Assembly: GCA_036583965.1 (NCBI GenBank)
Contig: JAZBQD010000015.1
Coordinates: 26,634,310 to 26,698,309, forward strand
Direction: 5' to 3'
From: Prunella strophiata
Taxonomy: Eukaryota > Chordata > Aves > Passeriformes > Prunellidae
Length of the DNA stretch: 64,000 nt
The notes beneath the pieces are model-generated. The model did no database searches, had not been told where the DNA came from, and saw nothing but the letters and a program-made list of their open reading frames with translations. The translations under genes and the position numbers were made by a program. Below, in pieces: positions 1-10,400 of this stretch (within the stretch, counting starts at the first letter, position 1; each line of letters begins with the position of its first letter).

Positions 1-315
1 GGCACTATGTCCCAATAAATTTTTGATGTGCCATTTTTGCCTAATATAATGTCTCACTGTGTCTTTAAGGATTACCCCTTTTCTATACAAATTCCCATAT
101 TAAGAATTTTTTATGCCTTAGTCATTTGCTGCAAAAGACCTGAGAACTCATCTTCCACTGATCACTCTGAATGAGATGGGGAGATGTCAAAAAAGGCAAT
201 TGGTGATGTCAGAAAATGCTGAGTGATTCCTGGAGCCTGAAGGCAGTGCCTGGAACCCTAAACACTGCTGCACCTCTGATCACCTCCTCGCAGCCCACCA
301 ACTGTGCACACCAGC

Positions 316-351
316 TGTCACAAGAAAGAGAGATGTCACAAGAAAGAGAGA
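316..351. repeat. 18-bp tandem duplication
   Basis: Two perfect adjacent copies of an 18-base unit (tgtcacaagaaagagaga) at 316-333 and 334-351. This is a simple local duplication with no evident function. Confidence 0.85.
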
Positions 352-3327
352 CTCTCACCTTCTAATCATGAAGTGTCCATGCGCACAGGCACACATACAC
401 ACAAACTGGTGTAACAATGACAAAATCAAAGAACAGGAACACTCAGGACAGTGGTGACTGCATGAGGTTTGTATTTCTACTGCCTTCAGCTGATGAGAGT
501 AGATCTTCCAGACACAGATCCAGAGCCATTGACCCAACTTAGGTAGAAATTATAGGACTAAAGAAGCTGTTAATCAATACTAGTCATCTCAACCTTCATC
601 TCCCCAAGCAGGCTAAGCCAAATGCCACCTGAAAGAGCTAATAAATCAATAATATGGATATGAGAAAATGGCAAATATCTAAAATAGCAAGAAAAGCTTC
701 ACAGATAAGATGTGTGAGTTATCTGTTGTTCAGAGAGTTCCCAATAACTCACAATACGAACATATGTGCCATTGTTTAGCCATATTTGGATAAGAGGGTA
801 AAGAAAAATATGAACAGTAAGTTGCCTGGGGAATATATTCTATAAAGACAGAAAATAAGATTTAGGATGGAAAGGAGGGGAGAGCAAGGGCAAAGAAGAA
901 GGGAAAAAGAGAAAGGTGAAAGTCTGCAGGGCAAATGATCTTTCAGTACTAAGAAGAGCACAGCATTTGTTTTTCCTCCAGGCTTATAATGGGTAAGAAG
1001 CATAATAAATCAACTGAGAGACTGGATATAAGAAATACTTTATAGGAGCATCAGAACCTGGTCAAATAAAATCTTCATCACTGGAAATCCTCATAACTAA
1101 CTCCCTACACTGAAGATAACTGACCTCAGTGAAAAAAATTGGGTTTGGGTCTTTCTGGACGGCTTAGCACTTAAATAAAAATGATGACAAAAAAAACATA
1201 TGATGCAGTGGTTAATAGCCTAACATCAAAAGCTGTTAGATATTTTTTCTCTCCTCGACTTCAATGGAAGGTAACACAGCTTAGAAACTGCACTGCGGCA
1301 GTAAATCAGAGAGGAAGCGCCCACAGCGCCGGGGGCTGCAGCTTGAACAGCACCTGGGCAGAGAATGATTCTCCTCTGAGCAGCACTGAAAAACAGAAGG
1401 TGGGAAAAACTTGTAAAGAATAGCCCAAGATTTAAGCCTCAGAACAAAGACGAAGGCCTTCAGTCTTGATTTGTTAAAAAGTACGTTTGTTAATTACTTC
1501 ATTAACTAAACTCAATGAAGAAATAGATTCCAAGGCAGAAGACAAAAATCCTACTGGTTTGAAACATAAAACTGTTTAAACATAATTCCTCTCAATTCAT
1601 GAATGGTCATCAAAGCTATTCAATATTCTAACTACATACAGTTTAGAATATAATTTTAATTGTGTTTAGATCCTAATACCCTGTAGTTAGGGATGCAACA
1701 CAACATTTTATTTGTAAGAAGCCCCACTCCACAATTTATACCTCACTACTGTGATTTGAAATTCCTAGAAAAAGTTTCTTGCTACTTAATTTTAATAATT
1801 CTATTACTCCTTAACTAAGAAAAGCCAAAAATACATTTTTGTGCTTAACTACTTTGTCTCCTATTGCTCTGTCTCAGAAATAACTACACACTTATTTGAA
1901 TTAAGTAATATGGAATGACTTGCATTCAGGAATAACACAAAGTTGCCAAAAAGAGGACCCAAGGCTGTGGTTCTGTCACTACCTAATTATTTAACAGTAA
2001 TATTCAGTTCTAAAATGACATTATTGTTTGGCACTTGTTCTTGGCTCAGATGACCAAAATACTGGTTTGCTATGGTGATTAAATATCTACCAGTAACCAA
2101 ACTACCAGACATCTGACCTTTCAAAATATACAGGAAAGTATCAAGTAACTTCAGCTCATTTTATACCACTAGGTTATATCAAGAGGTATTCCTTACTAGG
2201 TAATCTACCAGCAATCTAGTACAAATATCCTGCTTTTACCACTCTAGAAAAACTTTGACTCAATTCATTTCTACAGACCCCAGCCCAATGCAAACTTTGT
2301 GTATGACTGTCGTAAAAAAAAGTCATTTCTGTTGAAAGAGATACTCAAATGCATGTCATATAATCAGATTTAGGCCAGTAGGGGTTCCTAGGGTGAGAAT
2401 TTTTTTGAATGAGATGCCTTCATATTAAAATAATGTACACTTCAGTTTTCTAAATATGCACTTTAAGACATATCTAGGGAGTATAACTCATTAATTCATC
2501 TCCCTTCATTTTTTCCTTTACTGAATGAAAGTGATTAATATACCAGTTTTTGAACTTATGAAATCCTGTCCTGCTATTGGGAAAATGTTCTCTTGCTAGA
2601 GGCAATTTTCTAGTAGCTCTTAACAATCAAAGCTATTGTGACTGATATTTATGACAAAAACCTGAACCATCTGCTCTGAAGATTTCAAGCCTTTATTTTG
2701 GACACAGCATTACCACAGGCAATGAATTGTCTGACACTTTTAGGTCAGACTATTGCTGCATGTACCACTCACCAGCATTGCACACAGCCAGTTCATGAAA
2801 CAGATCTCACAACGAAGGCAGTTAGGAATTTGGCAGGGAACAGAATTCACTATAGCACCTCACAGTGCTGCATTTTGATCCAGCTGAAGCTAAAGATTAC
2901 AAATTTCATCAACAGGACAACTTGAGACAAGCCCAGTGAAGACACTAGAGGATACAGCTGAATTCCAGTGAGCCTCTGTATGTGCATAAATGGGGCATGT
3001 ACAGGTGAAAAGGGGTTTGGGTTTGGTTTTTTCCTACAGTTTGTTATTATATATAGAAAATTCATTATTTTAGTATGTCTGACCTGGACAGGATCACATC
3101 CTCATTTACTTCTAAAGAGAATCCATTGCCCAATTTATTAAACACGGAGTGTTTAGATTTATAAACTTAGGCTTGCAAGTAATTTGATTACATATTAGGT
3201 TACAGTAAGATGAGCTCAAACAAAGGCAATTAAAAATTCATTATGGGTAAAATTAAGCACCTTTTAAAAAGCAGATATTGAAATGATGTAATTATTCTCT
3301 GAAAAAAAAAAGTATAAGGAGTTATGG

Positions 3328-3381
3328 CTCGACTGAATTATCTTAAAGGTCTTTTGCAATCTAAATGATTCTATGAATTAA
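3328..3381 (+). mobile_element. CR1 LINE 3' tail fragment
   Basis: A short diverged match to the CR1 3' end in sense orientation: an 'aattatcttaaaggtctttt' core followed by the terminal 'gattctatgaatt' motif. Only the terminal ~50 bp remain. Confidence 0.6.
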
Positions 3382-3503
3382 TATTGTTTTTGTTTACAAA
3401 ATGCTTCAGCATTACAGTATTAACTAGATCAAGAGAAATTTTTGCAGTAAAACACAATATATGTAATTAATTACCATATATTTCATTAAACAAATGGTAA
3501 CCT

Positions 3504-3557
3504 GAAGTCAATTGATTTCCCACTGTGGTCCCTTCCAACCTTATTCATTCTGTGATT
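3504..3557 (+). mobile_element. CR1 LINE 3' tail fragment
   Basis: A second CR1 3' terminus in sense orientation, recognised by 'ggtcccttccaacctt' followed by 'attctgtgattt'. It is very short and diverged. Confidence 0.6.
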
Positions 3558-3728
3558 TGCCTTTTAACTAAAGCAATTCCCCTGTAAATGAAAAAGGACA
3601 CAAGGGGCCAGAACATTCCCATGCTGACAGGAACCTTGAGCAGCAGTGAAAAGCATGCATGATGCCACACTGAAGCAAATTTTCAAGATTTCAGTATCAT
3701 GCCTCTACAGATAAGAAACATCAAAACT

Positions 3729-4780
3729 GTGAGGTAAGAAAAGTGTCAAGAAAGCAAAGGCCAAGGTTTGCACAGAAATAAATAATGCCTTCATGCATTT
3801 CAGAAATACATGCACCAAAGTAACTGAGAACTTCTGCATTAGGTGTGTGTGACAAGATACTGGCAGCAGGGAGGCTGCAGGAGTGGTGGCTTCTGTGAGA
3901 AGCTGCTGAAGCTTTCCCCATGTCCAGTAGGGCCAGTGCCAGCTGGCTCCAGGATGGACCCACTGCTGGACAAGGCTGGGCCCATCAGGGACAGTGCCAG
4001 CACCTCTGGGTAACAGATTTAAGAAGGGGAAAAAGTTGCTGTGCAACAGCAGCTGAAAGAGAGGAGTGAGAATATGGGAGAGAAACAGCTCTGCAGACAC
4101 CAAGAGGAAGGGAAGGACATGTCCCAAAGCCTGAGCAGAGATTCCCTGCACCATAGTGAAAACCATGGTGAGGCAGCTGTGCCCTGTATGGAGGTCCATG
4201 GGGAAGCAGAGATCCACCTGCAGCCCATGGAAAGTCACAACTGGAGAAGGTGGATGTGTCTTGAAGGAAGCTGTGACCTCATGGACAGCCTGCACTGGAA
4301 GAGGCTCCTGGCAGGATCCCATGGGAAGCCCAAGCTGGAGCAGGTTTGCTGTCAGGACTTGGGGCCCCCTGGGTAATCCATGCTGGAGCAGTTTGTGAAA
4401 AACTACAGCCTGTGGGAAGCACTCATATTGGAGGAAGTTCATGGAGGGCTGCCTCCATGGGAAGGACCTCACGCTGGAGCAGGGGCAGAGTGTGAGTAGT
4501 CCTCCCACTGAAGAGAAGGGAGAGGCAGAGACAACATGATAAAGGGAGGGTTGGAGAGAAGGTGTTTTCAAGATTTTATTTTCTTGTTACCTTACTCTGA
4601 CTTGATAAGCAACAAATAAAACTAAATTCCCCAAGCTGAGCCTGTTTTGCCTATGAAAGTAACTGGAGAGTGATTTCCCCTGGTCCTTATCTTAACCCCT
4701 GAGCCTTTCAGTCTATTTTCTCTTCCCTGTCCAGCAGTAGCTTTGGTGGGCACCTGGTGTCCAGTCAGGGTCAATCTCCA
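3729..4780 (+). mobile_element. Avian ERVL-type solo LTR
   Basis: The sequence begins TGTGAGGTAAG and ends near GGTCAATCTCCA. It carries the modular GC-rich middle typical of the avian ERVL long terminal repeat, with recurring 'cagcccatgg' and 'ctggagcag' modules. An AATAAA lies at 4615-4620, followed by the conserved 'tccccaagctgagcctgttttgcc' type segment and the 'gggcacctggtgtccag' end. No gag, pol or env sequence adjoins it, so it is a solo LTR. Flanking target duplications are no longer recognisable, so it is an old insertion. Family assignment is from memory of avian repeat consensus sequences. The 288-residue frame antisense to it is spurious. Confidence 0.75.
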
Positions 4781-6550
4781 AATCATTTAATTCTTTACCT
4801 AACAGTGAGCCCATGTCCTTAAACATAGATATTCCATATATGCAGACATGTATGTTTCAGTATTTGCCAATTTACTTTATGTACATAATGATTTATGTTG
4901 TGACTGTTTGCAGGTAGCAATTGCAGAGCTCAGAGTGAACACAGATGTATTTTCAACTCTTCAGGCAGTCAACCCTACTATATAACTGCACCACATTTAA
5001 TTAATTCAACTTTATTTCTGTCTGAATCGCAAAAGGTAATCTTAGTTCAGAGAAACTATTTTCAGGGCCATGAAGGCAAACAAAATCTTTCAAGAATCAG
5101 TTATTTCCTTCACCTGCTACTCAATCAAACAATAATAACAAGCAAAATCAGTAAAATAAATGCAGTAGAAGAGGAAAAAGCTGAGAAATAAAACTGATGC
5201 TAGGGAAGAGTATTGAAGTGTTCGATATCCATGCCTCCCTCCTCTCATCTCCTGGGAAAGGTGTGGTGGAGGGGATGGACTGATGAGGAACTATTCCACC
5301 CCACAGCTGCTGTGGGACTTCCAAGAAAGGAGCTGAAAGGCAAACTCCACCACAAATATGTTACCAGGCAGGCAGTAAATAGAGTTTTATAGGAGAGACA
5401 GGGCCTCAAGCAAGGTCCAGGGTCACCCCAGTAGAAATTCTGGTGGCCTCCCCTCTCTATAAGTTGAAAATAGCAAGCAAGAAGAGACTAGGATAAGGGA
5501 GGGAAAGTGGCCTTCTTATCTGGGCAGTGCAGGTGAAGCTCAAAGCATAGAAACGTATGGAGAAAAAAAATTGAAAAACAAGACCCATTTACGTGTTCAG
5601 GGGAGGGGTAGGGTAGACTGCACAACAGCAGACAACACACCCAATCATTGCAACATCCCTGTGATCCACCACCACCACCACCCTGTTTTTCAGGAAAAGT
5701 ACATCCATCCAGAAAAGATGGAACAAGAGGGCCAGGAAGGAAAGGTAGTACTTGCACAATCAGTATTCCAAAGTCTAAGTAATAATATACACAATGCATA
5801 TTCTTATAGGCGTTAGTATATGCAAATATATAGCTGTCTCCCTTTACTGTCACAGCACTTCATTTGTGTACAGACAATATAAGATATTCCATGTATTTTA
5901 TCAGAGTTGAGCCTACAATTTACAAAAACACTTTTATTTCTACTTGCATGACTTGTGAGACCGTCTGTGCACAGGAGCAGCGTTTGCATGACTGAAGATG
6001 CAAAACAGAGCCAAGTCTTTGAGCCTGCTGATGAGCCCATCTTGGGACTTCAAAGACTGGCAAGATGAAGGAAACCACTGAACAGCTAAAATCCAAAAGC
6101 ATCTCCTCTTAGGTGCATAGTTATACGTTTAAATAACTCAGTCAAGTAACTAGGATTTAACTAGGATTTCCCACCGTTTAGTAGAAGCAGAACACATCTG
6201 GAATCAGAAAAGCACTGCTGGTACAGCAGTTCCGATCAGTGCAGCTGTCAACCACGTACTCGATCTGTGCACGCAGCTGCTCAGCTGAACGAGCGAATTC
6301 CCAAGGGGAACGCGGCAGACCCGACCCGGAGCCAAGCCCGGCGCGGCTCTGCAGGCGATGCCGCACGCACGGACACCTCTCAGCCGCCTGCCTTGCAGAA
6401 TGCCGAGACAAAAACCGGCTCGCTGTCACGCTGCAAAGCATTTCAGCTCATCCAGCTCTCCGGAGGGCGCGGAGCTGCCGAGCCCAGCGGCGGGAAGCGC
6501 TGCCCGCGGGCCCCGCCGGCCGCCCCGCCGGCCCCGGCCGCTGTTCCTAC

Positions 6551-6581
6551 CGTTGTGCTCGTCGTATCCCCAGTGCAGCAT
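6551..6581 (-). CDS. CA13: Carbonic anhydrase (CA13-like), coding exon 1
   Basis: Read on the minus strand, an ATG at 6581 opens MLHWGYDEHN plus one base of the next codon, followed by a GTAGGA splice donor. This is the signature N-terminus of cytosolic alpha-carbonic anhydrases (HWGY..HNG in CA1/2/3/13). In those genes exon 1 is likewise about 31-34 coding bases and ends in phase 1 before the GP(x)HW segment. These enzymes reversibly hydrate CO2 in the cytosol using zinc held by three histidines, which are encoded in later exons not in this window. Position head-to-head with RBIS matches human CA13, hence the symbol. CA2 or another cluster member is possible. Exon 2 would be beyond the left edge, giving an intron of at least 6.5 kb. 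Confidence 0.7.
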
Positions 6582-6603
6582 GGCTCTGCTCTCCGGCCGG
6601 CAC

Positions 6604-6651
6604 GGGATGGGACAGGACAAGATGGGATGGGATGGGACGGGCTGGGGCGGG
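6604..6651 (+). repeat. GGGAT/GGGAC short repeat with G-quadruplex pattern
   Basis: Runs of GGG separated by 2-base spacers (ATGGGATGGGATGGGACGGG, then CTGGGG and CGGG) at 6624-6651, preceded by similar runs from 6604. Six G-tracts lie within 28 bp. This lies just upstream of the carbonic anhydrase start codon, with the C-rich strand as that gene's sense strand. Confidence 0.85.
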
Positions 6652-7305
6652 AGAGGCGGCTGCGCCCGATTTGAAGGCGACGGGCGGCGACGCCCCGATC
6701 CTCGGGCGCTGATAAGGAGACCTGCAGCGCTCCGGCCTCCTGGCCCGTCCGTGCCTGGGGTCGCCCCAAGCACTTCGTCACCCAGGCTGTCCTCAGCCTC
6801 CCCCCAGCAGCGCCGGGGTGGCCCGGGGGACGCAGTGCCATCTCTCAAGAGCCCGCTCCAATCAGAGGGAAGGTGGCTCCACCAGCCCCGTCCCGCCAGA
6901 GCACGAGTTGTGCGGCGGGGAACGACGGCAGTGCCCATTCCTGGGGTCACCCCCGCCACTCCCGAAAGTAAAGCCAAGTCCGCACCGCTGCGTCCCCTCC
7001 CGTTTTTCTCCCAGGGGTGTAAACCCAATTCCCTTTGGAACAAGCCGCAGGAAGATTTCACGTTTTCCCAAGCGGGGCCGTGAGGCAGGAGGGTGTCCCA
7101 CAACCCGCAGGGAATTTATCCAAGCGCCGCGTGTGCCGGGGGCTGCCCGTGGGAATGTGCTTGTGGCAACGCGAACAAAGCTTTGGACTCGGCGCTTGGG
7201 CTGCGGGTGCGCTAAGGAAATCTCAGCCTTGCCGTGCTCCAAAAGCTGGCTGCGGGAGAGGCAAGCAGGGCCGGGGCTGAGGCTGGCGCTGGGACCGGAC
7301 CACGA

Positions 7306-7348
7306 AGGGACAGGGACGGAACAGGGACAGGGACGGGACAGGGACACT
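7306..7348 (+). repeat. GGGACA hexamer repeat
   Basis: An imperfect tandem array of GGGACA/GGGACG units about 120 bp upstream of the RBIS start codon, within the CpG island. Confidence 0.8.
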
Positions 7349-7403
7349 CGGCCCAGCGCGGCTCCTCAGCGCCCCCTGGCGGCCGCGCGCGGCGCTGTGC
7401 GCC

Positions 7404-7440
7404 ATTGGCGGCTCCCGCGTCACAGCCCCGTGTGACGTCA
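7404..7440. promoter_or_regulatory. Inverted CCAAT box and consensus CRE upstream of RBIS
   Basis: ATTGG (inverted CCAAT) at 7404-7408, in the context GCCATTGGCGG, is the usual NF-Y site. The palindrome TGACGTCA at 7433-7440 is a full CREB/ATF site 23 bp before the RBIS ATG. This CCAAT+CRE pairing in a TATA-less island fits a housekeeping promoter. Confidence 0.75.
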
Positions 7441-7463
7441 GCCGCCCGCGCGCCGCCGCCGCC

Positions 7464-10400
7464 ATGGGGAAGAGCCGCGGCGGGGCCGCCAAGGGCGGCA
7501 GCGTGTTCCGCATCGCCCGCAGCGGCGTGCTCAGGGCCAAGGCCAAGGGCAAGGCGCGGCCCGTCACCTCCGGGCTGAAGCAGGTGAGTGCCGCGGCGGC
7601 AGGCCCACCACGGGGAGGGCCCCGGCCCTGCTGCGGCGCCCGCGGGAGGCCTCGGCCCGGCGGGGATTCCTCCCTTTCGGCCTCGCTGCGCGGCGCAGCC
7701 AGCGCTCGGAAGTGATGAAATAGAGCTGTTTTAGGGGACAGGGTGCGTCCGGGCACAAAACGGCAAAGTGCACGATTTTCACACGAAGATTAGGTTTGTA
7801 TGTGGATGTATCATCTGGAAAAAGAGAAGCACAAGAAGTTCATTTGAATAATCCGCAGGCATATGCCACAGAAGGCGTCCGGCTGTGCTTAGAGGGTTTC
7901 GTTTGGGAAGTGTCCGATGGAATCTCGCCTTGCCCTCGGGAATGCGATGCTAAAGGGCGCATCAGCAGTTCAGCGAATTCGCGTTCACTGGTCTGCATTC
8001 ACAGCGTCGCTGAGGGTGTAATTCAGGGTAGAGTTTAACAAAATGCCTTGATCCAAACCATCGGGCATAGTTAGTACAACTAACAAGGGGAACTCCTGCT
8101 GTTTTCCATCACGTTCCTGGTCTCGGGAAGGGATCCCTTTGCCAGGCTCTGGGCTACAGTCCCACAGCGCTCCTTGATGCTAGCACAGGAACGCTACGCC
8201 CACTAGGTGACTCAACTTGCCTAAATCAGCAGCAAAAGCCATTAAAAATACATTTTGCATTTTTATGTGCTGGGTTGGTGAGTTGAATAAACTTAATTAT
8301 GAATGAATGCAGAGAGAAGCATTTTGGTGAGGAAGAACCAGAAAGGATGGAGCCTTTTCTGATCCAGTAGATCAGAAAAGTTTATGTTTTTATTTATCTC
8401 AGCTGTCAAATAAACCTGTTAGTGAAATGCAGTGAACAGAGCTAGGAGTGTGCACTGCTGGATGTTTTGCTCTTAATTCCTCTCTGCCCCTTTTTTACCC
8501 CTTACGTGGGCTGTGATGCTCTGTAGATGCTTCCTGTGAGCCAGTTTAACATACTAAAGCAAAAGAAAAACAAAGAAGCAAAAATAATGTTATTATTTTC
8601 GTGTCTGTAGAGGAGCACAGCCCAGACGAGGGAGAGAGTGAGTCATGGAGCAGGGAGCAGTGCAGGGGAAGAGGGATGGGGTGATCTAAGCAAGAGTTTT
8701 CCTGTTGTGAGCAGTGTCTTCTCAAACCCTGCCTCCAGCCTGAGAGGTGTGTGTTCTGCAAGAGTTCAGCTGTCCCTCTAGAAAAGCATTTGGTGATAAA
8801 AATAATAAAAGCAGATAGTGGCTTATTCTCTCCATTTGATGCAGTTGCAAGTCTGCTGGACAAGCATGAGTAAATGGCTCTTAAAAAACAGGCTGTTAGA
8901 GATTTTCTCTTGCAAGCTGCACTTGACAAATTAATCTGGTGGACAGACAGGAATGTAACAAACTTCAGAAAAAACAGTTTCATGTTGCTGGCGTCGCATG
9001 TCCTCTTAGTCTAGACTGTTCTGTATAATAAAGGGAGAAACAGGTTTAAAATCATATTCATGAAATGTCTGAGTTTCATAGCCTTGAAAAGCTTATTAGG
9101 AGTAAAATTTTATTCTCTGTGTTTGAAGCTGTGTTCTTTAATGCATTAAGCCTTTGGGCTTAATGTGATTTACTTATCATTAAGCAGTATAAGAAGATGC
9201 TCAGAGAAAAAATTGCTAAAATACATTTACTCATTAATAGCTAAAAGCCCATTGTAACTGTTCAGACAGCTTTTGATGTAGGTACCCGTGCTAGCTACAG
9301 AGCCTCTTTCTGTGGACGAGTCCTGCCTGAGTACCTGAGGATATCATTATTAAAACTGACTGGAACCTTCTAAAACCCTTGTGAAGCTGGAAGATGGTGA
9401 CAAGCCCTGATTGGACACATGGTCTTTGTACATCATGTTACCAACAGTCCATCCACTCTGATCAGAGCTGGGAGCTGGGGCTGTATTTCTGCAGTCACTG
9501 TCCCAGTTAAAATGTTCATCTGAGTAGGCCTGTTCTATCAGCCTCATTGCCACTGCTTTCTTAATACTGGTTTTCGTGGTCAGTCAGAATGGAATTGTTG
9601 TTACTGTGTATGTGCTCTGAGATTATGGAGGCTTTGAAAGTAAAATGAATACACCATTCTGTTACACGTTTAAAATGCCTGTTTAAATTGCTCAGAGATG
9701 AACTACAGGGGTAGCCTTTGAAACAGCAGTAGGTATCCTGAAATTTGGGGTTGCCTGAAGACCTATGAGCTTCTGGAATGTTTGCAGTGTAATAGGTCAT
9801 CACCTGGCTGTGATCCTATTCCAGACTTTGGAAGCAGCAGGTGCTAGGGCTCAGATCAGCTGACTCTTACTTTGCTGCAGTGGTGAGAGTTTATGCCCTC
9901 TTGCATCCACCCTGCTCCTCAACCACAGACAGTTGTCCCCAGAGTGCAACACGTGTCCATATTCTAGCACTTCCTCTTTGAAAGTAAAATCTTTGATGAA
10001 ATAACTTACAAAGGCAGACTTGGCTAAAAGACAGGCTGAGGTGCCCAGAGATACACATTCCACTCTGCTACAGCTGCAGAGTTTCTGTAAATACTGTGGC
10101 AAAACCCGGTAGACATTGTTGGCCAGACCTATAGTACAAACAATGAGGATGCAAGGTGTGATGATGAAAGGTAAGCTACTGGAAGAAATTCAACATATAG
10201 TAAAACCATTTACAAATTGTATTTGGTTTGAGGGACTACAGGCGTGGCTTCCCTAAAAAGCTGCCAGAAGCTTCCCTTATGTCTGAAAGGGCCTATGCCA
10301 GCTGGCTTCAGGATGGATATGCTGCTGGCCAAGGCAGAGCCCATCAGGTACTGGCAGTGCCTCTGGGTTGATGTAGTTAAGAAGCATACCAGCAGCAGCA

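Larger units (their letters stand above)
1..6550. other. Probable intron 1 of the carbonic anhydrase gene, no coding exon seen
   Basis: No exon of any recognised gene was found here on either strand. If the 31-bp exon at 6551-6581 is the first exon of a minus-strand carbonic anhydrase, this stretch is its first intron and exon 2 lies beyond the left edge. It holds an 18-bp tandem duplication near 316, two short CR1 tails near 3.3-3.5 kb and a long ERVL-type solo LTR at about 3.73-4.78 kb. The rest is AT-rich sequence without visible structure. Open frames such as 3705-4571 (minus) run antisense through the LTR and are not genes. Confidence 0.6.
6590..7463. promoter_or_regulatory. Shared CpG-island promoter of the carbonic anhydrase gene and RBIS
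   Basis: About 880 bp of CpG-dense DNA separates the minus-strand carbonic anhydrase ATG (6581) from the plus-strand RBIS ATG (7464). Human CA13 and RBIS are also divergent neighbours. The RBIS-proximal end carries an inverted CCAAT box and a perfect CRE. The carbonic anhydrase end has a G-rich tract and a GATAA motif near 6710. No TATA box is apparent for either gene. Long frames through this island on both strands (for example 6358-7083 and 6426-7103) come from the lack of AT-rich stop codons. Confidence 0.7.

Noticed and set aside
3705..4571. 288-residue open frame, minus strand
   Set aside because: It runs antisense through the ERVL-type LTR, whose modular repeats lack stops in this frame; no protein-family resemblance.
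6358..7103. Long open frames of 225-241 residues on both strands in the RBIS/carbonic anhydrase island
   Set aside because: GC-rich composition removes stop codons; overlapping frames on both strands and low-complexity Arg/Pro/Gly content are typical of CpG islands. Only the 31-bp carbonic anhydrase exon within it is real.
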